Shown here in pieces: positions 27,337-34,733 of a stretch of DNA of 64,000 bases. Each line of letters starts with the position of its first letter. Within the stretch, counting starts at the first letter, position 1. A program made the translations under genes and the position numbers. The notes beneath the pieces are model-generated. The model had not been told where the DNA came from. It saw nothing but the letters and a program-made list of their open reading frames with translations, and searched no databases. The stretch covers positions 1 to 64,000 of the forward strand of contig JAGVPB010000013.1 in assembly GCA_020052415.1 (NCBI GenBank). The letters run 5' to 3'. Source of the DNA: Bacteroidales bacterium (lineage in GTDB: Bacteria; Bacteroidota; Bacteroidia; Bacteroidales; JAADJA01).

Positions 27337-28416
27337 TCAGCGTGAGTATTTGTAGTGATAAAAATGTGCGGCCAGTTTGGATCTTATTATTGCTTTTTCA
27401 TCATTGGTAATCGAATAGCTGTTCTTACGGTAATCACTCAGTTCGGTAAGAAATTGCCTTACTTTCTGTTCGAACTGACTGGAATATTTCAATCCGATGG
27501 CACGATATATTTTTTTCAGTTCATTTATGGGATCAGTTTCAAGGTCCTCAAAGTCAACCTCACAAAAAATCCCATCGGGTAACACAGCAAGGTCTGTCCT
27601 GATTTTAGTAAGCATCCTGTCCAGAACTATTGCAACATCTTCAACCCCCGGATTTATCCACTTACCATTGAGCATATTTTGTGTCGCAACAATGTTCCAC
27701 ATGTGTATGGTTGAGGGAACTACCCGGTAAGGATGCCGGTGAATGTGAATGAACCGGGCACTGGGAAATACTTCTCTCAGCAATTGAATCCTCAAAGAAT
27801 GAAAGGGATTCTTCAGTACTATTCTTTTTTTCGATTCAAAGGCAAGTTTTCGGCAAAAATTCATTATAGCCGTTTGCCAGGTTATCTTGTCAGCAGGTTC
27901 AAAATTGTTGTATCGCTTGAGAAAATATGTATTTGTCTTTGGAAAAATTATATCTTTCAGGGGTGAATCAAGCGTTAATTTAAAAATCGCATACTCATCT
28001 TCCTGGGGCTCATCTATACCGAGTTTAACATTGTCCATCGGGCGCCGGGAGCTTATCATTGCCGACATAACAGGTTGGTAATATTTTTTTGAAACCAGGA
28101 AACTATCGGGTAATGAAACATGAAATACCGTCGGAGCAACAAGATTTTCATCAAGATTAAGCAGCTGGTGCAGAAATGTGCTTCCAGTCCGCCAATGGCC
28201 TATAATGATGATCGGATCATCCGGGACCGGAAAGTTTTGCAATTGAGTTTCAAATTTCTGCCGCTCCATGCGCTTAAATATAGATGCCCAAATACCATTT
28301 TGTAAAAGGAAAAGTGTTCTGACAAGCAGCCGGGGTTTGATGGAAATCCCATTCCTTATTAATAGTTTCATCATAACTCCGAAACTGGTCCCGGCAAGCA
28401 TGTAAGAGTGCTTCAT
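27337..28416 (-). CDS. Sulfotransferase family protein
   Basis: A 359-residue PAPS-dependent sulfotransferase. The 5'-phosphosulfate loop is IIIIGHWRTGSTFLHQLLNL near residue 70; the 3'-phosphate-binding part is FIHIHRHPYRVVPSTIHMWN near 230. Hydrophobic N-terminal residues may hold it at the membrane. It would move a sulfonate group to a hydroxyl or amine of a small molecule or lipid. Its place between the ACP gene and the radical SAM gene suggests late modification of the product of this locus (inference). Confidence 0.88.
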   Translation of the reverse strand: MKHSYMLAGTSFGVMMKLLIRNGISIKPRLLVRTLFLLQNGIWASIFKRMERQKFETQLQNFPVPDDPIIIIGHWRTGSTFLHQLLNLDENLVAPTVFHVSLPDSFLVSKKYYQPVMSAMISSRRPMDNVKLGIDEPQEDEYAIFKLTLDSPLKDIIFPKTNTYFLKRYNNFEPADKITWQTAIMNFCRKLAFESKKRIVLKNPFHSLRIQLLREVFPSARFIHIHRHPYRVVPSTIHMWNIVATQNMLNGKWINPGVEDVAIVLDRMLTKIRTDLAVLPDGIFCEVDFEDLETDPINELKKIYRAIGLKYSSQFEQKVRQFLTELSDYRKNSYSITNDEKAIIRSKLAAHFYHYKYSR

Positions 28417-28464
28417 GAAATTTTTACTATGATCGAATGATTAATATTGCCAATTATACCATAA

Positions 28465-28606
28465 ACGGGATAAAACCGTACATTCTGCAAATTGGTACAA
28501 AGGTATAGGGAATATAGGGGAAATACGGATGGGCAGGCCCTTATATTCCTTATATCCCTTATTTCCCTTATTTCCTCATTTTTCATTTTGTAATAATTTA
28601 TCCCGT
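28465..28606. repeat. Palindrome with purine/pyrimidine microsatellite arms
   Basis: A 10-bp inverted pair, ACGGGATAAA at 28465-28474 and TTTATCCCGT at 28597-28606, encloses a left run of GGGAATATAGGGGAAATA units and a right run of TTCCTTATATCCCTTATTTC units, roughly complementary. It lies between the ACP and sulfotransferase genes and may act as a hairpin. Confidence 0.55.
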
Positions 28607-28631
28607 GTGCAGTATAAAATCCTTAGGATGA

Positions 28632-28922
28632 TTACAATTTTTTATTCGATTCCGTCACAACAAAATCAGCAATAGTATTAATGGATTCAAGTACATTTCG
28701 CGCTAAATTCTGATCGCCTATCCTGACATCATATTTTTTCTGGATCGCCATGATCAACTCGATCCCATCTATTGAATCAAGGTTCAAAATATTTTCCTTC
28801 GAAAAAAGAGGAACGGCTTCATCAATGCTGTCTGGCTGTATATTCTTAATATTGAGGGTTTCAAGGATTAATAGTTTTATATCTTTTTTCAGTTCTGCTG
28901 AATTGATTACATCCATTTTCAT
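28632..28922 (-). CDS. Acyl carrier protein
   Basis: A 96-residue carrier protein. The phosphopantetheine Ser lies in LNLDSIDGIELIMAIQKKYD, equivalent to the DSL motif of classical ACPs. It carries acyl or polyketide chains as thioesters. I start at the Met at 28922, 10 bp after the stop of the BtrH-like gene; an open frame extends further upstream, but over that neighbour. Pairing with a BtrH-like acyltransferase recalls butirosin synthesis, where BtrH moves a side chain from the ACP BtrI to the core. Confidence 0.85.
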   Translation of the reverse strand: MKMDVINSAELKKDIKLLILETLNIKNIQPDSIDEAVPLFSKENILNLDSIDGIELIMAIQKKYDVRIGDQNLARNVLESINTIADFVVTESNKKL

Positions 28923-28932
28923 CTGAATTAAA

Positions 28933-29937
28933 TTATTTAACCAGCTTTGCAAGATCGCTGAAGAATTGTTGTTCCTCATCGGCTCTTGCATTGATCATCT
29001 CACTAAGCTCATTAAGCCTTTCCGGTCCAAGATCCCTGTTTTTTCCGGACTTGGCTGCAAAATACGAAATGTTTCTCCAATTATCACCAATAAGCATCAT
29101 CCTTTTCGACATGTCTTTAAGGCTGTTTTCGTTAAGCTTTGCTGCCACCTGCTGCAGGAAGGTAGCATAAAGGTATCTGAATCCTGCACCACCCGTTCCC
29201 TGATCTTCAAGCAGTATATTTATCCGCATTATTTCATGCGAAAGATGATCAATATCTCTTGCAATGTTGGGCCAGCCTTTGACTTTCCGGGCAAATTTTC
29301 TCATGCCTTTGATCCCGATAAAAGGAACAGGCAGCTTCAGCATATTATAAGAGGCTTTTTTTATTCCGGTAATGATGGCTTTTTCAAAATTAATCTCAGA
29401 TGGAATAGCAAGCGGATAGAATAAAAATCCTTTAGGCGCCATAAATCCTCCGGCAAATCGTGCTTTGTTAAGGGTTCCGATTTTCAATTCGGATTTTTTC
29501 GGATAGTAACTGTCACTCACGAGGTAGGCAGTTTCATTTTTACCGATCACATTTACGAAATGCACATTGATGTGTACTCTCTGGTACTCCGGCATGTAAT
29601 CCATGTAATAAAAATCCACCTGGGCTGCTGTTGGAATTCCATTTGAAATAAGTTCATTCAGAACTCTTTCACCTTTTAAAGGATCACTGAATTTCTGTTC
29701 GTGGAATTTGACCCCCAGCCTTTTGGAAATGTTTTTCCGTATCGAACCGGGCTTATTACGAACAATGAAAGTTGGGAAGGAGAAGTTAGATGATTCAAAA
29801 TACCCGAAAAAAATGCCACTGGCGATACCAAAAACCATGGGCTCTGTGATGTCGAGTCCTCCATAATTAAGCAATGCCGTAACAGTTCCGGTTTCGCAAT
29901 GCGCCGCCATCCGGTGTTCAAATGTTATTTCTTTCAT
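28933..29937 (-). CDS. BtrH N-terminal domain acyltransferase-like protein (DUF4872)
   Basis: A 334-residue protein. Residues 10-140 match the BtrH_N domain (AAHCETGTVTALLNYGG, with the conserved HCE near 13-15; PMVFGIASGIFFGYF; VHINVHFVNVIG), and the C-terminal half matches DUF4872, with RINILLEDQGTGGAGFRYLY and GDNWRNISYFAA. BtrH of butirosin synthesis moves an acyl chain from a carrier protein onto an amine. It starts in the end of the small HTH gene (4-bp overlap) and is followed at 10 bp by the ACP gene, so the three are one operon. Confidence 0.88.
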   Translation of the reverse strand: MKEITFEHRMAAHCETGTVTALLNYGGLDITEPMVFGIASGIFFGYFESSNFSFPTFIVRNKPGSIRKNISKRLGVKFHEQKFSDPLKGERVLNELISNGIPTAAQVDFYYMDYMPEYQRVHINVHFVNVIGKNETAYLVSDSYYPKKSELKIGTLNKARFAGGFMAPKGFLFYPLAIPSEINFEKAIITGIKKASYNMLKLPVPFIGIKGMRKFARKVKGWPNIARDIDHLSHEIMRINILLEDQGTGGAGFRYLYATFLQQVAAKLNENSLKDMSKRMMLIGDNWRNISYFAAKSGKNRDLGPERLNELSEMINARADEEQQFFSDLAKLVK

Positions 29938-30410
29938 TCCTGTTTTGCTTCAATTTTTGAAATTACAAAGTAGGGGTTTGCTGTTTCACCATGTTCTATA
30001 TTCAACTTATCCCTGTTTTCCAGGCGGGCCATAAAAAGCTGAAACATATTGGCAACCGGAATGTCGAAAGCATCCGCATATTTTTTTAGCAATGACAATT
30101 TTATCTTTGTAAAGTTTTCCATTTTATAATGTTTCCTGAGCTTCCTGAGACTAACACCAACCCTTGATGCAAGGTCACCTTCTCCAAACTCACGAACAAT
30201 GCAATAATAATATACCGGGCTGATTTCTCCGACTTTAAGTTTTTCCCTCAGCACCTGCTCCTGCTTATTCATTTTTTCATAAAAATCATCGAGGTAATAT
30301 TTGGAAAGGAAAGAACCACTGACTACCGGACCATAAGATTCATCCGGTTTTTCGACATAATAAACCGACTGCTGCGACTTAAAATCCACATATAAATCTT
30401 TTTCTTTCAT
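29934..30410 (-). CDS. Small protein with helix-turn-helix-like segment, first in BtrH-ACP operon
   Basis: A 158-residue protein with no membrane part. Residues 75-125 (GDLASRVGVSLRKLRKHYKM, KLSLLKKYADAFDIPVANMF) look like an XRE-type helix-turn-helix. The N-terminal 60 residues are unrecognised. It overlaps the BtrH-like gene by 4 bp. It may be a pathway regulator or an accessory protein to the acyltransferase. The 285-bp gap upstream ends the first half of the locus. Confidence 0.65.
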   Translation of the reverse strand: MKEKDLYVDFKSQQSVYYVEKPDESYGPVVSGSFLSKYYLDDFYEKMNKQEQVLREKLKVGEISPVYYYCIVREFGEGDLASRVGVSLRKLRKHYKMENFTKIKLSLLKKYADAFDIPVANMFQLFMARLENRDKLNIEHGETANPYFVISKIEAKQE

Positions 30411-30582
30411 CAGCTTGCAGGTATTAGCAATTCATTAACAACTTCTCTTTTAAAGTCAACAACATTAACAAGGCAAAAATACGGGAGTTTTTGTTTTTAA
30501 TCAAAAGGTGACGGAAAAATTAGTAACAACTGCTTATATATTTGGGAATTAGCAAACAGTAAGATCAGTCTCATCACACTCA

Positions 30583-30690
30583 GTTAAATATTTCAGCAGT
30601 AAGCCTTGGGCCAACCTTGTTTCTGCACTTGCTCATTTCGGAGTACCGGCGGCAATCGAAAGGAAATTTACAGGTAAAAAATTTTATTAA
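30583..30690 (+). pseudogene. Possible gene remnant
   Basis: An open stretch of 35 codons in the gap between the HTH gene and the TA module reads as a protein C-terminus (SSKPWANLVSALAHFGVPAA...ERKFTGKKFY, then stop), with good codon use but no start. It is on the opposite strand to its neighbours. I cannot name the family. It may be the end of a gene cut by the TA insertion. Confidence 0.25.
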
Positions 30691-30695
30691 TTGAT

Positions 30696-31058
30696 TTATT
30701 TTATCAGGTGCGATTTTTTTATTCTTAGCCCTTTTTTGTTCAAAACAGTAAAATTGTTATTCAGCTTATCAAAGTGACTCTGTATCGTTCTAATAGCTGT
30801 TTCAACACGATATTGTCTGCTCAAATCACTTAACCGAATCAGTAATATACCGTAATGTTTAAGCTTTAACCGAAAGGTTAACTCTCCAAAGTCTTTGTCT
30901 TCAGTTATGAGAAGGCATTTATAATCCGTGGCAATTTTTAAGACCTCAGTATCTGTTAATCCTGAGAAATCTTCTAAAACCGAAATTACCTCAAATCCGT
31001 TTTGCCTCAACCCTGTAATGATTCCGAAATCAACACTTTCATCGGCCAAAAGTTTCAT
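30696..31058 (-). CDS. DUF5615 family PIN-like toxin
   Basis: A 120-residue PIN-fold protein: MKLLADESVDFGIITGLRQN at the start with the first acidic residues, then TDTEVLKIATDYKCLLITED and KDFGEL, which supply the other acidic residues of the Mg-dependent nuclease site. DUF5615 proteins pair with DUF433 partners in VapBC-like modules. I use the Met at 31058, 1 bp after the DUF433 stop (TGAAATG). The frame also has Met codons at 31070 and 31088, which would overlap the partner gene. Confidence 0.85.
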   Translation of the reverse strand: MKLLADESVDFGIITGLRQNGFEVISVLEDFSGLTDTEVLKIATDYKCLLITEDKDFGELTFRLKLKHYGILLIRLSDLSRQYRVETAIRTIQSHFDKLNNNFTVLNKKGLRIKKSHLIK

Positions 31059-31059
31059 T

Positions 31060-31293
31060 TCAGGAAGCATTGGATAAAAGCAGTTCATTCTTTACCGAGT
31101 CGGCTGCAAATAAAAGGCAGGCAACGATGTCTTCTTCTTTCAGATTAGGATAGGCATTCAATAAATCCACCACCGAATCACCTGCGGCGAGTTTCTCAAG
31201 TATCAAATCCACCGGGATTCGGGTGTGAGCTATTACGGGCTTTCCGAACAATTTGCCGGGGTCCGATTCGATATGTAAAGTCCAGTCAACCAT
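31060..31293 (-). CDS. DUF433 family antitoxin-like protein
   Basis: A 77-residue protein of the DUF433 family: DPGKLFGKPVIAHTRIPVDL followed by ILEKLAAGDSVVDLLNAYPN and LKEEDIVACLLFAADS, a winged helix-type DNA-binding fold. It is the usual partner and presumed antitoxin of DUF5615 PIN-like proteins. The toxin gene follows at once. The module lies with its promoter side towards the TonB-tail/palindrome repeats. Confidence 0.88.
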   Translation of the reverse strand: MVDWTLHIESDPGKLFGKPVIAHTRIPVDLILEKLAAGDSVVDLLNAYPNLKEEDIVACLLFAADSVKNELLLSNAS

Positions 31294-31349
31294 ATTTTTT
31301 TAACAAAATTACTTAAATTCTTGCTTGTATTTTACATCTGTTATTAATA

Positions 31350-31409
31350 AACGGCTATTTCCCGCAGGCTAAGTTAAATTTTATGGCCGGGGTGAGGTTG
31401 AAGTTTTAG
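31350..31409 (+). pseudogene. TonB-receptor C-terminal fragment, copy D
   Basis: Plus-strand frame reads NGYFPQAKLNFMAGVRLKF followed by TAG, matching the last 19 residues of the intact receptor encoded at 45483-47945 (DGYFPQAKFNFMAGVSLKF). No upstream receptor sequence is present. Palindrome F1 begins 12 bp after the stop. Confidence 0.8.
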
Positions 31410-31420
31410 ATTTTATACAA

Positions 31421-31470
31421 GGCACCAGTCCTGCTTACCCACTTGCCTTAGCTTGAAGACTGGCGCCAGT
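31421..31470. repeat. Palindrome F1 (GGCACCAGTC...GACTGGCGCC)
   Basis: Arms GGCACCAGTC and GACTGGCGCC pair over 10 bp with one mismatch. The loop of ~28 bases contains TTACCCACTTGCC. Related copies are F2, F3 and F4, each placed 5-12 bp after a TonB-receptor stop. Confidence 0.8.
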
Positions 31471-31505
31471 TGGGTTGGTTTACCGGAATCCACTAATCAT
31501 CATTC

Positions 31506-31538
31506 TTTTTTATGGCTGGTGTGAGTTTGAAGTTTTAG
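31506..31538 (+). pseudogene. TonB-receptor C-terminal fragment, copy E
   Basis: Plus-strand frame reads FFMAGVSLKF then TAG, the last ten residues of a TonB receptor, and is followed 10 bp later by palindrome F2. It forms a tandem with copy D and F1. Confidence 0.7.
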
Positions 31539-31548
31539 CTGTAAGCTC

Positions 31549-31597
31549 GGCACCAGTCTCTCTTACCCGCTTGCCGTGGCTGGAAGACTGGCGCCAG
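31549..31597. repeat. Palindrome F2 (GGCACCAGTC...GACTGGCGCC)
   Basis: Same arms as F1. On the minus strand it reads GGCGCCAGTCTTCCAGCC, which shares the AGTCTTCCAGCC block with the R elements at 6-7.6 kb. Confidence 0.8.
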
Positions 31598-31710
31598 ACG
31601 GGGTTTGATTTTGTTTTGGATTTTTTTTCAAAAATTCAACAAAGTCGGCAACTTCCTCTCACAAGTCCTTAGGTAATGAATTTATCTCTAATTTTAAAGA
31701 AATTTTATTT

Positions 31711-31718
31711 TACCTTTG
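31711..31718 (+). promoter_or_regulatory. -7 element TACCTTTG of the RelBE-like module
   Basis: TACCTTTG matches TAnnTTTG and lies 21 bp before the antitoxin ATG at 31740. Confidence 0.5.
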
Positions 31719-31739
31719 CATGGTTTTCAGATAAAAAAT

Positions 31740-31952
31740 ATGTCGCAACAACAATATATCACTGACAAAAAAGGAAAAAAGATAAGCGTAGTAGTTCCTG
31801 TTAAAGATTACAATAAGCTGATTGAGGCATGGGAAGAACTTGAGGATATTAAGGCTTATGATGCTGCCAAATCGAAAAAGTCTGATCCTATAGAAGCTCA
31901 AATTGCCTTTGAGGAGGTTGAAAATTACTTCAGTAGCAAAAAAATCCAATAG
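31740..31952 (+). CDS. Type II antitoxin (RelB-like)
   Basis: A 70-residue protein: ITDKKGKKISVVVPVKDYNK looks like a short beta strand followed by a helix with EAWEELEDIKAYDAA, the usual layout of RelB/Phd-like antitoxins, where the C-terminal tail binds the toxin. The Met at 31740 is preferred over 31716 because the latter is too close to the promoter element. The stop (TAG) overlaps the GTG start of the toxin gene. Confidence 0.8.
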   Translation: MSQQQYITDKKGKKISVVVPVKDYNKLIEAWEELEDIKAYDAAKSKKSDPIEAQIAFEEVENYFSSKKIQ

Positions 31953-32212
31953 TGCTGTACCAAATCGTTGTTGAACGTTTAGTAATTAAATATCTGAAAC
32001 GAATTCCTGAAACAGATTACTACCTTATTAAAAATAAAATTAAATCGCTGGCAAATGACCCCCGGCCGAATGGCTCAATAAAACTGAAAGGCAGAAATGC
32101 TTATAGGATCAGGCAGGGAGATTACAGGATAATTTACGAGATCAGAGATAAAGCTCTTTTAATTATTGTAGTTACAGTGGGGCATCGAAAGGAAATTTAC
32201 AGGATTACATAA
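31952..32212 (+). CDS. RelE/ParE family toxin
   Basis: An 86-residue RelE-type mRNA interferase: IVVERLVIKYLKRIPETDYY, then SLANDPRPNGSIKLKGRN and AYRIRQGDYRIIYEI, with HRKEIYR at the end, where the catalytic Arg and His/Lys residues of RelE lie. The start is GTG, one base inside the antitoxin stop, so translation is coupled. It is complete, unlike the RelE-like toxin at 44215. It points away from the TonB tails and separates the two halves of the biosynthetic locus. Confidence 0.9.
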   Translation: MLYQIVVERLVIKYLKRIPETDYYLIKNKIKSLANDPRPNGSIKLKGRNAYRIRQGDYRIIYEIRDKALLIIVVTVGHRKEIYRIT

Positions 32213-32279
32213 TTGGACATAACCAGAGACTATGCCCAACTGGGTCTGTGGCAGGAGGATGTGGCAAAATATTCCGCTT

Positions 32280-33392
32280 TCAGGCATCCTTCACCGCTTC
32301 CACTATCGAAAATGGCGACACAGTTGGAATTACCTTTTTTAATCGGAATCCGGATTCCTTAATAATGTATTGAAACTCCTTTCGTGTCCGTTCTTTACCA
32401 CCCTCGGTTCCAAGAAGCATCTGCAGGTCGAACAACTTTCCGAATTCAGGTTTGTTGTTTTCGCTGATCACAGTTTCAATAATCAGCAGCCTGACCCTGT
32501 CATTCATGCTGCTTCGGATGTTTTTCAGCAATTTGATACAAGTAGTATCATCAAAGGCGTGAAGGATGTTTTTCATGATATAGGTATCGCCGCCGGCTGG
32601 GATGGTTTCAAAAAAATTACCCGAAACTATCTGTACCCTGTTTCCGGTACCTAATTGGTCAAAGGTAGCCCCGGCATTCTTTACCACATGCGGAAAGTCA
32701 AAAAGTATTCCCCGGAGATGCCTGTTCTTTTTCAAAATATTAGCCAGCAGATGCCCTTCACCACCACCAATGTCAACGACACATTTTAAATCCCTGAATG
32801 AATATGCTGAAAGTATTGCCGTGCTTGATAATACCGATGTATTTGTCATAGCCTTGTTGTACAATTCATTCTTTTCCGTATTTTTTGAAAGATGGTCAAA
32901 AATATCGGTGCCCAAAACTTCTCTGGCCGCACTTTGCCCGGTTGCAATACTAAAGTTCAGCTTTCCGATGATATTCCAGTTCGTTTCGTTCATTTGATGC
33001 TGTATCATATATTTCATTGATCCTGGATCGCTGGTCAGCGCCAGGGAAAGCCGGGTGTTCGTAAAAATTTTGCCCGGCAATTCCTTAAAAATTCCTTCTC
33101 CTGCCAATGCCCTCAAAAGCCTGCAAAGAGATTGCGGATGTGTATGACTCTCGTTCGCAATTTCTTCAATCGTTTTTGGTCCCGTTTTCAGGATGTCGGC
33201 AAGATTAAGTTCGCAGGCAACGCCAAGTGCTTTCGCAATCCATATTTGCTGAGCTTTTTCAAAGACCTCGACTGTCGGAGGAATAAAAACATTCTGCATT
33301 TTCCTGAAGAATGTCCTCAATCCTTTTATAATACTGAACAAACCTGCTGGCGGCACCCACGGAACATTCCCGGTTGATCTCATAATTTTCAA
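32280..33392 (-). CDS. O-methyltransferase (acetylserotonin-O-methyltransferase-like)
   Basis: A 370-residue SAM-dependent O-methyltransferase. The N-terminal winged-helix dimerisation domain spans about 40-130 (VACELNLADILKTGPKTIEE, HPQSLCRLLRAL). The SAM-binding motif CVVDIGGGEGHLLANIL is near 205, and MKNILHAFDD near 280 is where the catalytic His of this family sits. It resembles polyketide O-methyltransferases. It is the last gene of the KS-containing half of the locus; the 270-bp gap to the ketosynthase-like gene holds a CACAGATT microsatellite. Confidence 0.88.
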   Translation of the reverse strand: MKIMRSTGNVPWVPPAGLFSIIKGLRTFFRKMQNVFIPPTVEVFEKAQQIWIAKALGVACELNLADILKTGPKTIEEIANESHTHPQSLCRLLRALAGEGIFKELPGKIFTNTRLSLALTSDPGSMKYMIQHQMNETNWNIIGKLNFSIATGQSAAREVLGTDIFDHLSKNTEKNELYNKAMTNTSVLSSTAILSAYSFRDLKCVVDIGGGEGHLLANILKKNRHLRGILFDFPHVVKNAGATFDQLGTGNRVQIVSGNFFETIPAGGDTYIMKNILHAFDDTTCIKLLKNIRSSMNDRVRLLIIETVISENNKPEFGKLFDLQMLLGTEGGKERTRKEFQYIIKESGFRLKKVIPTVSPFSIVEAVKDA

Positions 33393-33662
33393 TTTATTTC
33401 GAAAGGTAAAAGTAAGGAGGATTTGAATAATATTGAAACATTAAAGTGTAGTACCCGGAAATTATACCAAAGTGAAATTCTGTATAGTCCGTTAGGATGT
33501 AACGGAATTTCTTACTTTGGTTAATGCCGTGTAGATTTATGTTATAGTCCTGTTTGCCTGGCTGATTTAACGTCTGGACTATTACATAAATCACTTCGGT
33601 ATTATAAATGGACACAGATTTCACAGATGACACAGATTGGAGCGGCTTCAATCATTAGTTCA

Positions 33663-34733
33663 TCACTGGCAGGAGGAAAGCAGCATCAGCGAATGGTTTT
33701 TATTCCGGTAGTGGTTGTAGATCAAAATATTTTTTATTGAACGGGCAGGAGCCGGGTTGAAGCGCACGGCCTCCGGAATATGATCTTTTTTCAGGATATT
33801 GGCTGCCATCCATAGGGCAAATGCCGAAGCCGTATGATATTCTCCGCAAAGATGTTTGAACGCTGCAACCGGTGACGCTGAGAAATGCCTTTTTGAAATT
33901 TCATAGTAAATCTTGTCGGAGTTCGCATCACCGTTGTACCCGGCAACGAAGAGATCAATTTCACTGAAGGTAAGGTTATGCGAAGTTAGAAAGTTGGTTA
34001 TGTTTTCAGAAACCGAATCCGCATCAACATGATTATTAAAGGTAGTTATGCCGGAAAGGGCAGCATAGCTCCTTTCATTCTTTTCCGAACTCAGTATAAA
34101 AAATGTATTGCCTTCACCGGCAATAGTCCCTGGTGTTCCTGAATTTAAAAGACCTAAATTGTTGATTGGTACTTTCTTATAATAATTCAACCTGTTGTAT
34201 AAAATCATTTGATTATCAGTCATTTCATCAAAACCTCCCACAAGAATGTGCCTATATGTAGGCTCATTCAAAAGCAATAATGCATCTGTCATGGCATTTT
34301 CAAACGAGATCCCCCGTTGTGAATAAGTCACGTTATAATTCGTGCATTGCAGCATCAGGGCTATCTGTGCGCCGATTGTATTATGTGTGGACTGGATGAA
34401 TGGAGTGGGTGGTAAAAATTTTTCATCGTTTTCATAAATGGACAGTAAAAACTTTTCCGTATCTTCGAGGCAGCCCATGCCCGACCCGGTAATGATGGCA
34501 TCGGGGGCTGCAATCCCTGCATCATCAAGGCAAATACGCGCAGATGAATAGCTCATCCTGATGATCCTGCTCATCCTCCGCAAAAGTTTCGGATCAATCA
34601 ATTTTTCATAATCTCCGGGTTCGGTACAGCGAAGACAATTTGAATCTGATTCAATTACTTCATCTAAAAACAAATTATTATCCCAGGTTTTCTGAGGTGA
34701 AATATTCCCGATTCCATTGATGAAAACTTTCAT
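33663..34733 (-). CDS. Ketosynthase-like protein lacking the active Cys (chain-length-factor-like)
   Basis: A 356-residue beta-ketoacyl-synthase-fold protein. The site where active ketosynthases have the TACSS nucleophile reads VTYSQRGISFENAMTDALLL, with no Cys; the two later His motifs are also weak (HLCGEYHTASAF remains). Such Cys-less partners act as chain-length factors in type II polyketide, aryl-polyene and flexirubin systems, where they pair with an active ketosynthase. It overlaps the active ketosynthase gene by 4 bp, which strongly supports a KS/CLF heterodimer. Confidence 0.82.
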   Translation of the reverse strand: MKVFINGIGNISPQKTWDNNLFLDEVIESDSNCLRCTEPGDYEKLIDPKLLRRMSRIIRMSYSSARICLDDAGIAAPDAIITGSGMGCLEDTEKFLLSIYENDEKFLPPTPFIQSTHNTIGAQIALMLQCTNYNVTYSQRGISFENAMTDALLLLNEPTYRHILVGGFDEMTDNQMILYNRLNYYKKVPINNLGLLNSGTPGTIAGEGNTFFILSSEKNERSYAALSGITTFNNHVDADSVSENITNFLTSHNLTFSEIDLFVAGYNGDANSDKIYYEISKRHFSASPVAAFKHLCGEYHTASAFALWMAANILKKDHIPEAVRFNPAPARSIKNILIYNHYRNKNHSLMLLSSCQ

